DNA from: CALZFJ01 sp964459845
GTDB lineage: Bacteria; Bacteroidota; Bacteroidia; Bacteroidales; Muribaculaceae
Direction of reading: 5' to 3'
DNA: 64,000 bases
Assembly: GCA_964459845.1 (NCBI GenBank)
Contig: CAYWOC010000007.1
Coordinates: forward strand, 1-64,000
Both the position numbers and the translations under genes were made by a program. The notes below the pieces were generated by a model, which saw only the letters and a list, made by a program, of their open reading frames with translations, had not been told where the DNA came from and did no database searches. Below, in pieces: positions 55,212 to 64,000 of this stretch. The stretch's first letter is position 1, and every line of letters begins with the position of its first letter.

Positions 55212-56123
55212 TCATAAATCCATAATTTCATCTCTTGAAAGGCTCGTTATTTCCATGATGACTTCTGTAGGAATACCCTTCCTTTTCATATTTGACGCAA
55301 CTATGCGCATATCTTCATCTTTCTGTAAATCGCGTCCTTTCTTTATGCCCTCTTCCATTCCTTCAGCATGTCCCTCAGCTCGTCCTTCAGCGAAACTGTC
55401 CTTTTTAGCTGTATTTATTGCATTAAAGATGTCGCGATAGGCATTTACGCTGTCTTCATATTGTCTCAGCTCGGATGCTGAAAAACGCGATATTTCAGCT
55501 TGCTGGAAAAGTCGAGTAAACACACGCTCCTGTAAAGACTCTGGACGATCCATGAGCTTCGACAAGTTCTTCAATATGAACATCCACTTGTCAAACATTG
55601 TGACAAGCTCATGCTCACCCTTATTAAACTTCGGAATCTCAACATATATGAACGTGAGCTTATCATAAAATACTGTCTTTTTCTCAACATCCATCAGCTT
55701 CACTTCATGATGCCAACATTTCCTGTCGTTCTTGTCTTCCTCAAAAATGAAGTTTAGCAGACCAATCGTATATACACTGTTTAGATGGAAATCCCATTCC
55801 CCACCCTGTTTTGCTTGCTCCCTAATGGGGAATGTGGAATAATACACAGTTCTGTCTTTGAAAAATTCTTGATACACATTCTGCATTTCAACTATGAATT
55901 TTTCTCCTTTGTCGTTTTCACAATAAACATCGAATATAGCTCTACGAGAATCTATCCTGTCGCCAAGTTGTTCTGAGTTTAAGTAAGTAACGTCCTTCAC
56001 ATTCTGCTCTCCAGCAAGCAGTGCGTTAAGAAAGCTGATGAGCAACTCCTTGTTGAATTCCGAGCCAAATAGTCGCTTGAATCCAAAATCTGTCTGTGGA
56101 TTTAAATATTTTCCTTCCATCAC
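55212..56123 (-). CDS. Rpn-family PD-(D/E)XK nuclease/transposase-like protein
   Basis: 303 residues. The N-terminus KYLNPQTDFGFKRLFGSE is the hallmark of this family, and the nuclease core has Asp65 (IFDVYCEN) and Glu79-x-Gln81 (IVEMQN). The C-terminus has a Glu/Gly repeat (EGRAEGHAEGMEEG), a low-complexity tail common in the family. Relatives (Rpn) act in recombination and RecA-independent gene transfer; the protein is not a classical transposase and there are no terminal repeats. Start is at 56123 or 56120 (two Met codons). Confidence 0.85.
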   Translation of the reverse strand: MMEGKYLNPQTDFGFKRLFGSEFNKELLISFLNALLAGEQNVKDVTYLNSEQLGDRIDSRRAIFDVYCENDKGEKFIVEMQNVYQEFFKDRTVYYSTFPIREQAKQGGEWDFHLNSVYTIGLLNFIFEEDKNDRKCWHHEVKLMDVEKKTVFYDKLTFIYVEIPKFNKGEHELVTMFDKWMFILKNLSKLMDRPESLQERVFTRLFQQAEISRFSASELRQYEDSVNAYRDIFNAINTAKKDSFAEGRAEGHAEGMEEGIKKGRDLQKDEDMRIVASNMKRKGIPTEVIMEITSLSRDEIMDL

Positions 56124-56157
56124 GCCTATGTTTTTGATGTTATATGATTGACTTACG

Positions 56158-56188
56158 CAAAAATAGGATTTTTATTTCATATCTCAAA
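56158..56188 (-). promoter_or_regulatory. Promoter of the Rpn-family gene
   Basis: Minus-strand TTTG (56185-56188), 19 nt, TATTTTTG (56158-56165): a full consensus match about 35 bases before the start codon. Confidence 0.7.
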
Positions 56189-56309
56189 AATATGATACGC
56201 CCATTTTATTTATTCTGCACTAATTTTATGGCAATTTTGCACTATCTCACATTGAGTCCAAACGTCTAAAATATTTTTCTTACACTCCAATTTCAGTTTA
56301 GACTTTATA

Positions 56310-56356
56310 AAAAAGACGAGAACTGGCGAAATCGCTTCGTGAGTCCTCGTCTTTTT
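56310..56356. terminator. Terminator of the efflux-LytTR operon
   Basis: 11-bp perfect stem AAAAAGACGAG / CTCGTCTTTTT with T-runs in both directions; it serves the minus-strand regulator gene 120 bases upstream. Confidence 0.8.
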
Positions 56357-56474
56357 CTGTGTGTCGTTCAGTCATAGCGCATCAAATTGAGCTAAGGCCA
56401 TAATTTATTACTGCATATTTACTATTACTTACACATTTATAACATGAAAACTATTATTACTCTTATATATGTCA

Positions 56475-57206
56475 TTATTCATCTTTCATCGGGGTGAGTG
56501 TGTGCCGATTCACATAATCGGTGAATATATTCTTGTAAGTGTCGGAAATAGGGATATACTGCTTCCCGAACACTATGCGATTACGTTCTATGACCTTAAT
56601 CTTCGCCGTATTGACGATAAAAGAGCGGTGAACACGAATAAATTTTGTGGCAGGCAGACTTGTCTCAAGCGTTTTCAGGCTCATCAGCGACATCACACTT
56701 GTGCCGTTTTCGAGAAATATGCGCACATAGTCTTTCAGCCCTTCAATGTATAATATGTCTTCCACCGCTATCTGCATCAGCTTGTATTCGCTCTTCACTA
56801 TAATATATTGCTGCTCATTCTCATGGACCTCGGCACGCTCATTGAGCTGGAACCAGTTCATCGCCTTGTTGGCCGCCTCCATAAATTCGGTGTAACTCAC
56901 AGGCTTGAGCAGATAATCGAGCGCATTGGCGCGGTAACTTTCCACAGCATATTGCGCAAAAGCTGTTATGAAGATTATGCGGCACTTCTGTGGCACTACT
57001 CGTGCAAATTCTATACCATTAAGCTCCGACATCTGTATGTCGAGAAACACAAGGTCGATATCCGACTCGATGATAGTCTTAACCGCAAGTGAAGCCGAAT
57101 GGAAAGCATCCACAAGCTCCAAAAACGGGGTCTTCTGCACATAGCTTTTGATTAATTCAAGAGCCAACGGCTCATCATCGATTATGCAACATCTAAGCTT
57201 TCTCAT
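56475..57206 (-). CDS. LytTR-family response regulator
   Basis: 243 residues: receiver domain (1-120) with Asp10/Asp11, phospho-acceptor Asp56 (FLDIQMS), Thr81 and Lys101; LytTR DNA-binding domain from about 135 (ILYIEGLKDYVRIFLENG, FIRVHRSFIVN). It is co-directed with and 56 bases after the sensor kinase gene, and closes the efflux operon. Its target genes cannot be read from this window, but control of the operon itself is likely. Confidence 0.93.
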   Translation of the reverse strand: MRKLRCCIIDDEPLALELIKSYVQKTPFLELVDAFHSASLAVKTIIESDIDLVFLDIQMSELNGIEFARVVPQKCRIIFITAFAQYAVESYRANALDYLLKPVSYTEFMEAANKAMNWFQLNERAEVHENEQQYIIVKSEYKLMQIAVEDILYIEGLKDYVRIFLENGTSVMSLMSLKTLETSLPATKFIRVHRSFIVNTAKIKVIERNRIVFGKQYIPISDTYKNIFTDYVNRHTLTPMKDE

Positions 57207-57262
57207 AACTCTCTTATATTTTATAGAATTGAAAATTACCTCTATATGTGTATTTTATTATC

Positions 57263-58375
57263 TTATATTTTGTCTGCCACGCCTTCTTTTAAGTCTATTA
57301 CAAGGTCGGCAATGTACTTGCCGTCGATGCATTCGGCTTTATAAGTATGCCGCTCAGGGTATAGCAGCGAAAGCTGGCGTTTCAAATTGGCAATCCCCAC
57401 TCCGCTACCGCTCTTGTCGTTGGAGTCTTTCGGGAAATAGCTGTTCTCCACATGGCAGTGCACTGTGTCGCCACTGACATTTATCGCTATGCTGATCTCT
57501 GTGTGCTTGCTTGCGCTGACCCCATGCTTGAATGCATTTTCAACGAGTGAGATGAACATCAATGGCGCAATTGTCTTTCCCACTCCATCGGCTTCATTAA
57601 TCTTCACCGTCAGCGTGACAAGACTGTTCAGCCGCAGCCTCATAAGCTCAATATAATTCTTTACGAACAGCATATCACGCTCAAGCTGCACCACTCGGTC
57701 GTTGTTCTCATAAAGCACATATCTGAGAAGTTGGCTCAATTCATGTATGGCAAGCTGCGCTTTCTGTCCGCTTATGTCTATAAGGGCATAAATATTGTTG
57801 AGCGTGTTGAACAGGAAATGCGGGTTAAGCTGGTTTTTCAAGTTCTTAAGCTCATTTTCGCGCTTTTCGGCAAGCATCTGCTTCTCCACTATGCTCCACT
57901 TCACCCATTTCTCGCTCATGCGCAGTGCTATGCTGAGGCACACGGCAAGCGTCAGCAAGATGGCGTCGCGCATCATAAAACCGCCTATAAAACGCCTCCA
58001 CTTGAAAGCATCATGCGGAAGCATATGCAGATTCGGCTTGTGAGGATGCATCGGGATGAGCAGGTCTTGAAACACATACAGCAACACTATATACAATGCT
58101 ATCAGTGCGAAGTTGGCAAGGAAAAATGCCCATATCCATTTGCGCTTGAACAGGAACTTATCTATGAATATGAAATAGTTCAGATAAAATACCGCCACAC
58201 ACACCAGCGTGTGGAAATATACAATCTCGGGCATACGGTGTCCCCAACTCATCAGCAGCTCCGGCAACACGAAAATTATAGCCAGAACTATCAAGTGCGT
58301 AGCATATTTCGTAATCTGCCCGCGGTCTTTCACCGCAAGCAGTTGCGGCAATATTTTACTCTTGCTGTTATTCAT
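57263..58375 (-). CDS. LytS-like sensor histidine kinase
   Basis: 370 residues: four predicted membrane segments in the first 155 residues, then His_kinase domain with QLNPHFLFNTLNNIY (phospho-acceptor His186) and a HATPase domain with SLVENAFKHG and GVGIANLKRQL. There is no large extracellular sensor, so it likely senses a membrane signal or a partner. It overlaps the last 8 bases of the permease gene, which points to coupled translation with the transporter. Confidence 0.92.
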   Translation of the reverse strand: MNNSKSKILPQLLAVKDRGQITKYATHLIVLAIIFVLPELLMSWGHRMPEIVYFHTLVCVAVFYLNYFIFIDKFLFKRKWIWAFFLANFALIALYIVLLYVFQDLLIPMHPHKPNLHMLPHDAFKWRRFIGGFMMRDAILLTLAVCLSIALRMSEKWVKWSIVEKQMLAEKRENELKNLKNQLNPHFLFNTLNNIYALIDISGQKAQLAIHELSQLLRYVLYENNDRVVQLERDMLFVKNYIELMRLRLNSLVTLTVKINEADGVGKTIAPLMFISLVENAFKHGVSASKHTEISIAINVSGDTVHCHVENSYFPKDSNDKSGSGVGIANLKRQLSLLYPERHTYKAECIDGKYIADLVIDLKEGVADKI

Positions 58376-59588
58376 ATCTCAATGCTTCGATTGGATCTAA
58401 ATTGGATGCCTTTTTCGCTGGATACCATCCGAAGAAAACGCCAGTGACAGTACATACCACAAAAGACAAAATTACTGAATAAATTTGAATTTCCACAGGC
58501 CACTTGAATACAAAATTCACAATGAATGCTGCTCCGCATCCCAAAATGACACCTATCAATCCTCCAGTCACACTTATGATTATCGACTCGATAAGAAATT
58601 GCGTCAAGATGTCGCGCCCACGCGCGCCGATGCTCATGCGCAGACCAATTTCGCGTGTGCGCTCAGTGACCGACACATACATGATATTCATGATGCCAAT
58701 ACCTCCCACGAGCAGTGAGATTCCGGCCACGCAGGCGAGCAGCAGCGTCATCATGTCGCTTGTCGAGCTCATCATCTTGCTCAACTCCTGTTGCGAGCGT
58801 ATCGTGAAGTCATCATCATCGCTGTCTTTCAGCTTGTGATTTTTGCGCAGCACCTCGGTGATTTCAGAAATAGCCTTGTCAGTAGCTTCTTCGGTAGTCG
58901 CCGACGCAAAAAGCATCTGTATATAGTCGATGGCAAGCACTCGCTTCATGATGGTGGTGTATGGAGCAAGCACCACGTCATCTTGGTCTTGTCCCATGCT
59001 GTTGTAGCCTTTCGATTTTAGCATCCCGATTATTGTAAACGGGATCTTGTTGAATCGGACAACTTTTCCGACAGGGCTTTCTCCATTAGGAAAAAGCTCG
59101 TCGGCCACAGTCTTGCCTATGATACACACTTTGGCTGCCGACTGAATGTCGCGCTCGGTGAACATTGAGCCTTCCTCCACTGTGAGCTTGCGGATGTCGA
59201 GATAATCGGGGGCAACGCCGCTCACTTTCGACGGATAGTTGTTGTTGCCATTGATGAATTGCCCTTGGCTGCTGACTTCCGGCGATATGCCAGCCACATG
59301 CGTCAAGCCGTCTTGCAACGACTTGTAGTCGGCTGGCTTAAGCGTCTGCATATCATCTGAGCTTTGACGCACTCCGCCCCGCGTCTCGGTTCCTGGCATG
59401 ATCATAATCATGTTAGATCCCATCTCGGCGATGTTTGCCTTTATGCTCTCTTTTGAGCCTTGACCGATAGCAAGCATGGTAATCACCGAACCTACACCGA
59501 TGATAATGCCGAGCATGGTCAGGAATCCTCGCATCTTGTTATTGCCAAGAGCCTTTATCGCTATTTTGAAAAGATTAGCTATATTCAT
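58368..59588 (-). CDS. MacB-type ABC transporter permease (FtsX fold)
   Basis: 406 residues: N-terminal membrane helix (about 20-42), a large periplasmic domain, and three C-terminal helices (LLLACVAGISLLVGGIGIMN, a middle helix, and the last near 370-390). Ends in the family signature PAKKASNLDPIEALRYE. In E. coli MacB the ATPase is fused; here it is a separate gene 34 bases upstream. It works with the adaptor and TolC protein as a mechanotransmission-type exporter. Confidence 0.92.
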   Translation of the reverse strand: MNIANLFKIAIKALGNNKMRGFLTMLGIIIGVGSVITMLAIGQGSKESIKANIAEMGSNMIMIMPGTETRGGVRQSSDDMQTLKPADYKSLQDGLTHVAGISPEVSSQGQFINGNNNYPSKVSGVAPDYLDIRKLTVEEGSMFTERDIQSAAKVCIIGKTVADELFPNGESPVGKVVRFNKIPFTIIGMLKSKGYNSMGQDQDDVVLAPYTTIMKRVLAIDYIQMLFASATTEEATDKAISEITEVLRKNHKLKDSDDDDFTIRSQQELSKMMSSTSDMMTLLLACVAGISLLVGGIGIMNIMYVSVTERTREIGLRMSIGARGRDILTQFLIESIIISVTGGLIGVILGCGAAFIVNFVFKWPVEIQIYSVILSFVVCTVTGVFFGWYPAKKASNLDPIEALRYE

Positions 59589-59622
59589 ATCTCTATAAGT
59601 GATTTACCATATTAACAAAAAC

Positions 59623-60366
59623 TTAATCATCGTTTTTCGGCAGCGAGTCATATACTTCTTGCGCCGAGCGGATATTGTCGTTTCGCTCATCGCTCACAAT
59701 CTTTCCGTCGCGAAGAACGATATTGCGGCTGCTGAATTGCGAGAGCTCAGGATTGTGGGTGACGAAAATGATTGTCCTGCCTTTTTTGAACAGTTGTTGA
59801 AACAGAATCAAGATGCTGAACGATGTGCGCGTGTCGAGGTTTCCTGTAGCCTCATCTGCAAGGATAAGCACCGGGTCATTGACAAGGGCGCGGGCTATCG
59901 CCACACGCTGCTGCTGACCTCCCGACATCTGATTCGACTTGTGATATTTGCGTTCTTGCAGCCCGACATGGTCAAGTGCCACCGAAGCCCGCTCATGCCG
60001 CTCGCGAGCCGACACATTGCTGTTGTAGAGTAGCGGCAGCTCAACGTTCTCAAGGGCTGTGGTCTTGGGCAGCAGATTATAGTTCTGGAATACAAAACCG
60101 AGTTTGCGGTTACGCAGCTTTGCACGGTCGTTTTTGCCCATAGTGCGCACCGACACTCCGTCGAGGTAATATTCGCCCGATGTCGGGGTGTCAAGACACC
60201 CAAGTATATTAAGCAGAGTGGATTTACCAGAACCCGATGTACCCATTATCGTGACAAATTCACCTTCAAATATTGTGAACGATACGCCACGGAGCGCATG
60301 GACCTCCTCTCCGCCGACTTTGAAATATCGGCGAATATTTTCGAGTTTGATTATTTCTTTTGCCAT
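59623..60366 (-). CDS. MacB/LolD-type ABC transporter ATP-binding protein
   Basis: 247 residues with Walker A GTSGSGKST, Q-loop FQNYNLLP, signature MSGGQQQR, Walker B LILADEATGNLD and the H-loop FVTHNP. It energises the FtsX-type permease made by the next gene. The C-terminal tail beyond residue 225 is acidic. The gene lies 39 bases after the adaptor gene. Confidence 0.94.
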   Translation of the reverse strand: MAKEIIKLENIRRYFKVGGEEVHALRGVSFTIFEGEFVTIMGTSGSGKSTLLNILGCLDTPTSGEYYLDGVSVRTMGKNDRAKLRNRKLGFVFQNYNLLPKTTALENVELPLLYNSNVSARERHERASVALDHVGLQERKYHKSNQMSGGQQQRVAIARALVNDPVLILADEATGNLDTRTSFSILILFQQLFKKGRTIIFVTHNPELSQFSSRNIVLRDGKIVSDERNDNIRSAQEVYDSLPKNDD

Positions 60367-60405
60367 TTTTGAAATCTCCGTTAAATGAGTTATATCCCAC
60401 TCTCG

Positions 60406-61662
60406 TTATTTCTTTTTGTTTTTACGGTCGCCACCGGGAGGCTTAGGCATAAATGGGCTGTTGTTTCCGCTTTGAGCAGCCTCTCCGTCGGCCACTTGGG
60501 AATCGCTTCCCTCATTATACTGCAATGCCACCTTGTCGTCCTTCTTCAATCCGCTCTTCACCTCCACGTTCACGCCGTTGTCAAGGCCTATCTCAATCTC
60601 CGTGGGGACAAGCTTGTTATCGCGCAGCACCCATATCATGCGGTGCATATCTTCGGTAGGGATAATCGGATCCTTTGGCTCGCCCGATTGAGACGGCTCG
60701 CTTTCCGCCGTTTTTTTAGGTTCCGGCACAGCGTCAAATGTAGGCAGACCATCCACACCTTCAAATTCTTGTGGCTGGAATTTAAGCACCTTTATTGGCA
60801 GCACAAGCACATTCTTGGCTTCCTTGACATTTATAGTGACGTTTGCAGTCAATCCTGGAATCAATTTATGCTCTGGATTGGATGCGCTGATAAGCACTTC
60901 ATAGGTTACGACATTTGATGTTGTCGTAGGATTGATGCGCACTTGGGTAACAGTGCCAGTAAACACATCGTTGGAATAAGCATCTACGGTGAACGATGCG
61001 CTTTGACCCACTTTCACTGAGCCTATGTCAGCCTCATCCACATCTGCCACCACTTGCATCTTGTCGAGGTCGGCAATCACAAACAGATTGGCAACGCTCA
61101 TGTTTGATACGACAGTCTGTCCCACTTCCACCTCTCGCGATACAACAATACCGTCGATAGGCGAAGTGATTTCGGCATAGCTAAGGTTACGAGCCGACTT
61201 CACGCGGTCGCTCTGCGTCTTCTCATAGTTCGCCTTTGCCACAAGGTAGTCTTTCTTTGACGTTTCAAAATCGTAGTCGCTTATGAGCTGCTTAGCGTGA
61301 AGAGCCTTGTCGCGCTCATAATTTGTGCGCGTGTATTCATAGGTCTGCTTTGCGCTCTCCATATTGGCATTTGCCGATTTCAATTCGCTTTCGAGTGTCG
61401 TCTTGTCTATTTCGGCAATGATTTCGCCGGCTTTAACTATAGAATTGTAGTCGGCAAACAGTTTCGACACGATACCAGTGACCTGAGTACCGACATCAAC
61501 CTGAGTTATACTTTCAAGAGTTCCGGTGGCAGTGACCGATTCGCTGATTTCGCCCACTTCCACTGTAGCAGTTTCGAGACTCATAGTCTCCTTCTTAGAG
61601 CATGAGCATACAGCCAATGCAGCAAGTAGCCATACGCCTGTTTTCAATCTGTTGATTATCAT
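60406..61662 (-). CDS. MacA/HlyD-type periplasmic adaptor lipoprotein
   Basis: 418 residues from the ATG at 61662; the longer frame starts with TTG and is unlikely. Lipobox VCSC gives lipidated Cys21. Lipoyl halves flank a coiled-coil hairpin (about 95-165), then a beta-barrel and membrane-proximal domain; an extra Pro/Glu/Ser-rich segment sits near 315-345. The tail ends in a Lys-rich stretch. It bridges the ABC permease to the TolC-family protein. Confidence 0.92.
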   Translation of the reverse strand: MIINRLKTGVWLLAALAVCSCSKKETMSLETATVEVGEISESVTATGTLESITQVDVGTQVTGIVSKLFADYNSIVKAGEIIAEIDKTTLESELKSANANMESAKQTYEYTRTNYERDKALHAKQLISDYDFETSKKDYLVAKANYEKTQSDRVKSARNLSYAEITSPIDGIVVSREVEVGQTVVSNMSVANLFVIADLDKMQVVADVDEADIGSVKVGQSASFTVDAYSNDVFTGTVTQVRINPTTTSNVVTYEVLISASNPEHKLIPGLTANVTINVKEAKNVLVLPIKVLKFQPQEFEGVDGLPTFDAVPEPKKTAESEPSQSGEPKDPIIPTEDMHRMIWVLRDNKLVPTEIEIGLDNGVNVEVKSGLKKDDKVALQYNEGSDSQVADGEAAQSGNNSPFMPKPPGGDRKNKKK

Positions 61663-61694
61663 AGTTCTTTGATTTTTCAAAAAGTTGTTTGCTG

Positions 61695-63044
61695 TTATAA
61701 TGAAATACCTTTATTCTGATAGAAATCGAGCATCTTGATATTCAAGATAGCCATATATTTCGACTGTAGCACCTCTTGGCGCGCCGAGAGCAGAGTGTTG
61801 TGCGAAGACAGCAGGTCGAGAGTGTTCACAAGCCCAAGCTTGAACTGCTCATTTGTCAGCTCATCGGTAAGTTCCGCGCTCTGAAGTTGCTTCTTTCCGC
61901 TCACATATTTTGCTTGGGCATTCTTTGCTTCGATATAGTAGCTTTCCACTGTTTGAGCCACATCATTTAGCTTGCTCTGATATTTCAACGCTGTGTTGTA
62001 TTTTTCGATATTCGCTTTTGCTACGTTAGTCTTGTTTGTCTTGTTGTCGAGGATAGGAATCGACAGCGTGACACCGATATGCTCATTCAGCCCGTTGAGC
62101 AATTGGTTGCCGAAGCTATATCCGGTGCCGGAGCCATTGTTGGTGCCGACCGAGCCGTTCAGCGTGATTTGTGGCGCATAGCCAGCTTTGGCTATTTTCA
62201 CGTCGAGGTCGCTGATGTCGCCTGATAAGCTCAGGCTTTTCACATCGGGCAACCAAGCTATTGCCGTGTTATACACATCGCTCTTGTCGGGAAGAGGCTT
62301 CAGCACATCTTCTTCGCTGAGGGAAATGTCTGGAATATTCAAATCGGTGTCGATACCAAGTTCAAGCAGTTTTTTCAATGCAAGGCACTTGCTGTTGTAG
62401 TTGCTCTCGGCTGAGACCACACTGTATTCGTCATTGAGGAATTGCGACTCAAGCTGCACATAATCTACTTTCGACATCTTGCCCGACTTCATAAGCTGCT
62501 CCGCACGCTCTTTCTGTGCTTTGCTCACTTCGCAAGTCTGCCTTGCTATGGTTATCGCGTCGCGTGCATAAAGAATCTGTAGGTAGCACACCAGAATTTC
62601 CGTTTCAAGGTTATTGTTGATGCTCGCCACATCAAGGCTGTTCACCTCATTGGCAAGCTGCTTCTGCTTGATAGTGTTTTCCCGCTTGCCGCCATTATAC
62701 ACAGTCCATCCGGCACTGAATCCATATTGCCCCACATAGGAATTGCCTTTCACTCCATCGGCAGGACGTGGATAATTTGTGAAACCCTGTGATGTCGAAA
62801 AATCAAGGGTAGGAAACCATTGAGCTTTGGCCGCCTCAAGGTCGTAATTTCCCGATTGCTGCGTCAAAATCGACTGTTTAAGGCTGATGTTGTTGGCTTT
62901 CGCATATTCTACACATGCTGCATAGGTCCAGCTTTGCGGCAATGCTACAGCCTCAGTCCCAGTCTGCGCTGATACCGACTGGGAACTTAAAGCCATAGTC
63001 AATCCCAAAAACAATCCTTTAAATTTACCTCTTGTAATCATCAT
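61695..63044 (-). CDS. TolC-family outer membrane efflux protein
   Basis: 449 residues: signal peptide to about 27 (VSAQTG), then two OEP repeats with long helices (for example ARDAITIARQTCEVSKAQKERAEQLMKSG) and short barrel strands. It forms the outer membrane duct of the efflux system. First gene of the six-gene operon; start at 63044 or 63041 (two Met codons). The MacA gene follows after 32 bases. Confidence 0.93.
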   Translation of the reverse strand: MMITRGKFKGLFLGLTMALSSQSVSAQTGTEAVALPQSWTYAACVEYAKANNISLKQSILTQQSGNYDLEAAKAQWFPTLDFSTSQGFTNYPRPADGVKGNSYVGQYGFSAGWTVYNGGKRENTIKQKQLANEVNSLDVASINNNLETEILVCYLQILYARDAITIARQTCEVSKAQKERAEQLMKSGKMSKVDYVQLESQFLNDEYSVVSAESNYNSKCLALKKLLELGIDTDLNIPDISLSEEDVLKPLPDKSDVYNTAIAWLPDVKSLSLSGDISDLDVKIAKAGYAPQITLNGSVGTNNGSGTGYSFGNQLLNGLNEHIGVTLSIPILDNKTNKTNVAKANIEKYNTALKYQSKLNDVAQTVESYYIEAKNAQAKYVSGKKQLQSAELTDELTNEQFKLGLVNTLDLLSSHNTLLSARQEVLQSKYMAILNIKMLDFYQNKGISL

Positions 63045-63123
63045 AAACCTATTGTATAAATACTGAAAATCTTATGTTATAATTTTCTCGTTATAATCTA
63101 TGTAAATCCATTTTCTATCGCTG

Positions 63124-63131
63124 CAAATTTA
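63124..63131 (-). promoter_or_regulatory. -7 element of the efflux operon
   Basis: Minus-strand TAAATTTG matches TAnnTTTG; predicted start near 63120, about 76 bases before the TolC gene. The -33 position reads TTTT and lacks the G. Confidence 0.45.
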
Positions 63132-63286
63132 TTTCATATCTACGAACCATTAAAATGAAATAGATTAATTACTGCATATTTTCCCCATAATTACCCGATT
63201 TAACACTTTACTGTCGGAAATCACAGCACTTGCGGCATCAAGTGTTAATAGATGTTTCTTCGATCCTCATATCAGCCAAGCCAAGC

Positions 63287-63337
63287 TAAAAAAAATCGGA
63301 GAAAATCCCATATTGTGTAATGGAACTTTCTCCGATA
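63287..63337 (-). terminator. Terminator of the AspT-type transporter gene
   Basis: 10-bp perfect stem ATCGGAGAAA (63295-63304) / TTTCTCCGAT (63327-63336), followed on the minus strand by TTTTTTTTA. It lies about 90 bases after the stop codon. Confidence 0.85.
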
Positions 63338-63426
63338 TATTTTTATTTCTCTAAGGTCAAAGACCTTGATTACGTCTTAGCCCACTCCGATGGGATTAAC
63401 CCAAATGGGACGTTCTGATTTCAGGA

Positions 63427-64000
63427 TTAATAGTTGGCAAGTGCCAAAATCAGAATCTGAGCTGTTATCACGCGCAAGAACATCGTGAGCGGATACACAG
63501 TAGAATAAGCTACTGCCGGCGCATCATTGTTAGCTGTCTTGTTTCCGTAGGCAAGCGCTGGCGGATCTGTGTAGCTTCCCGAGAGAAGACCTAAAATTGA
63601 GAAGTAGTTCAATTTATATTTGCCACGAGCTATGCAGCCCACCACAATCAGTGGAATGAATGTAATCAAGAATCCATACAGCACCCATTGCGCGCCGGTG
63701 GCGTTGAACACTGTGCCGATGAAATTCTCTCCTGCACCTATTCCCACCGAGGCAAGGAACAGGCATATTCCCACTTCACGCAGCATCATGCTCGCCGATG
63801 TCGATGTGTAGGTGATGAGCTTAACCTTGTAGCCCCAACGGCTGATAAGGATAGCCACGATAAGCGGACCTCCGGCAAGACCGAGCTTCATAGGCACCGA
63901 CATTCCAGGCAAAGCGATAGGAATTGAACCTACGATAATACCGATGAATATGCCTATGAACATTGTGAACATATTTGGCTGGTTGAGTCGCTTCATCGAG
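63427..64000 (-). CDS. AspT/YidE-type transporter, C-terminal part
   Basis: The last 191 codons of a larger gene; the frame stays open to the window edge, so the Met at 63996 is internal. About five membrane helices and the family motif LGLLSGSYTDPPALAYGNKTANNDAPAVAYSTVYP-type residues near the end, typical of the AspT/YidE/YbjL antiporter duplication domain. Relatives exchange aspartate and alanine or similar dicarboxylates; the substrate here is unknown. Confidence 0.85.
   Translation of the reverse strand, partial: SMKRLNQPNMFTMFIGIFIGIIVGSIPIALPGMSVPMKLGLAGGPLIVAILISRWGYKVKLITYTSTSASMMLREVGICLFLASVGIGAGENFIGTVFNATGAQWVLYGFLITFIPLIVVGCIARGKYKLNYFSILGLLSGSYTDPPALAYGNKTANNDAPAVAYSTVYPLTMFLRVITAQILILALANY

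Larger units (their letters stand above)
56124..56474. other. Intergenic region Rpn gene / LytTR regulator
   Basis: About 350 AT-rich bases holding the Rpn promoter and the bidirectional terminator of the efflux operon. Nothing else recognised. Confidence 0.5.
63045..63426. other. Intergenic region TolC gene / AspT-type transporter
   Basis: About 380 AT-rich bases holding the TolC operon -7 element and the terminator of the transporter gene. A small GGGA/CCCA hairpin near 63393-63412 precedes the stop region. No ORF or RNA recognised. Confidence 0.5.

Noticed and set aside
1..64000. tRNA, rRNA, CRISPR array, insertion sequence, integrase or phage genes
   Set aside because: Looked for cloverleaf-like sequences, regular spaced repeats, transposase motifs and terminal repeats; none seen by eye. 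A tRNA or covariance-model scan was not possible.

Overview
The window is a dense, chromosomal, protein-coding stretch from a Bacteroidota genome. Several promoters match the Bacteroidales consensus (TTTG about 20 nt upstream of TAnnTTTG). Complex I has a fused NuoCD and no NuoEFG nearby, the ilv operon carries an acyl-ACP thioesterase, and there is a PorU-type C25 peptidase. Order Bacteroidales is well supported; a Muribaculaceae-like gut or oral member is only my inference. I see no rRNA, tRNA, CRISPR array, insertion sequence or prophage.

Layout. Bases 1-8100 (minus strand): the 5' part of rpsA, a four-gene operon of two unknown small proteins, a Sel1-repeat protein and an SGNH hydrolase, then pyrG-yidC. 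Bases 8101-11607 (+): porU. Bases 11935-29075 (minus): nuoA-B-CD-H, then a complete F1Fo ATP synthase operon (atpD-C-B-E-F-H-A-G), then nuoI-J-K-L-M-N. The ATP synthase block thus sits inside the complex I operon, with a hairpin terminator between atpG and nuoI.

Bases 29595-40328 (+): a TonB-dependent receptor with a lipoprotein, an ECF sigma factor operon with a membrane protein and a Spy/CpxP-like protein, and a giant alpha-2-macroglobulin-family protein without a thioester motif. Bases 40412-48628 (+): surface glycan genes, namely two acetyltransferases, a DegT aminotransferase, a HAD phosphatase, gmd and fcl for GDP-L-fucose, a WecA/WbpL-like initiating transferase, and a secreted Cys/His hydrolase of unknown role.

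Bases 48690-55145 (+): the branched-chain amino acid operon ilvD-ilvB-ilvN-thioesterase-ilvC. It is preceded by a full promoter, a 29-codon leader peptide in which 18 residues are Ile, Val or Leu, and a strong terminator, which is the architecture of a transcription attenuator. Bases 55212-63044 (minus): a PD-(D/E)XK (Rpn) protein and a six-gene operon encoding a TolC-MacA-MacB efflux system with a LytS-like kinase and a LytTR regulator. The window ends in the C-terminal part of an AspT/YidE-type transporter.

The points most worth a second look are the nuo/atp nesting, the ilv leader with its possible antiterminator and operator-like inverted repeat, a small ORF abutting the GTG start of pyrG, the apparently leaderless TonB receptor promoter, the long nuoA leader, and the unassigned hydrolase at the end of the fucose cluster.
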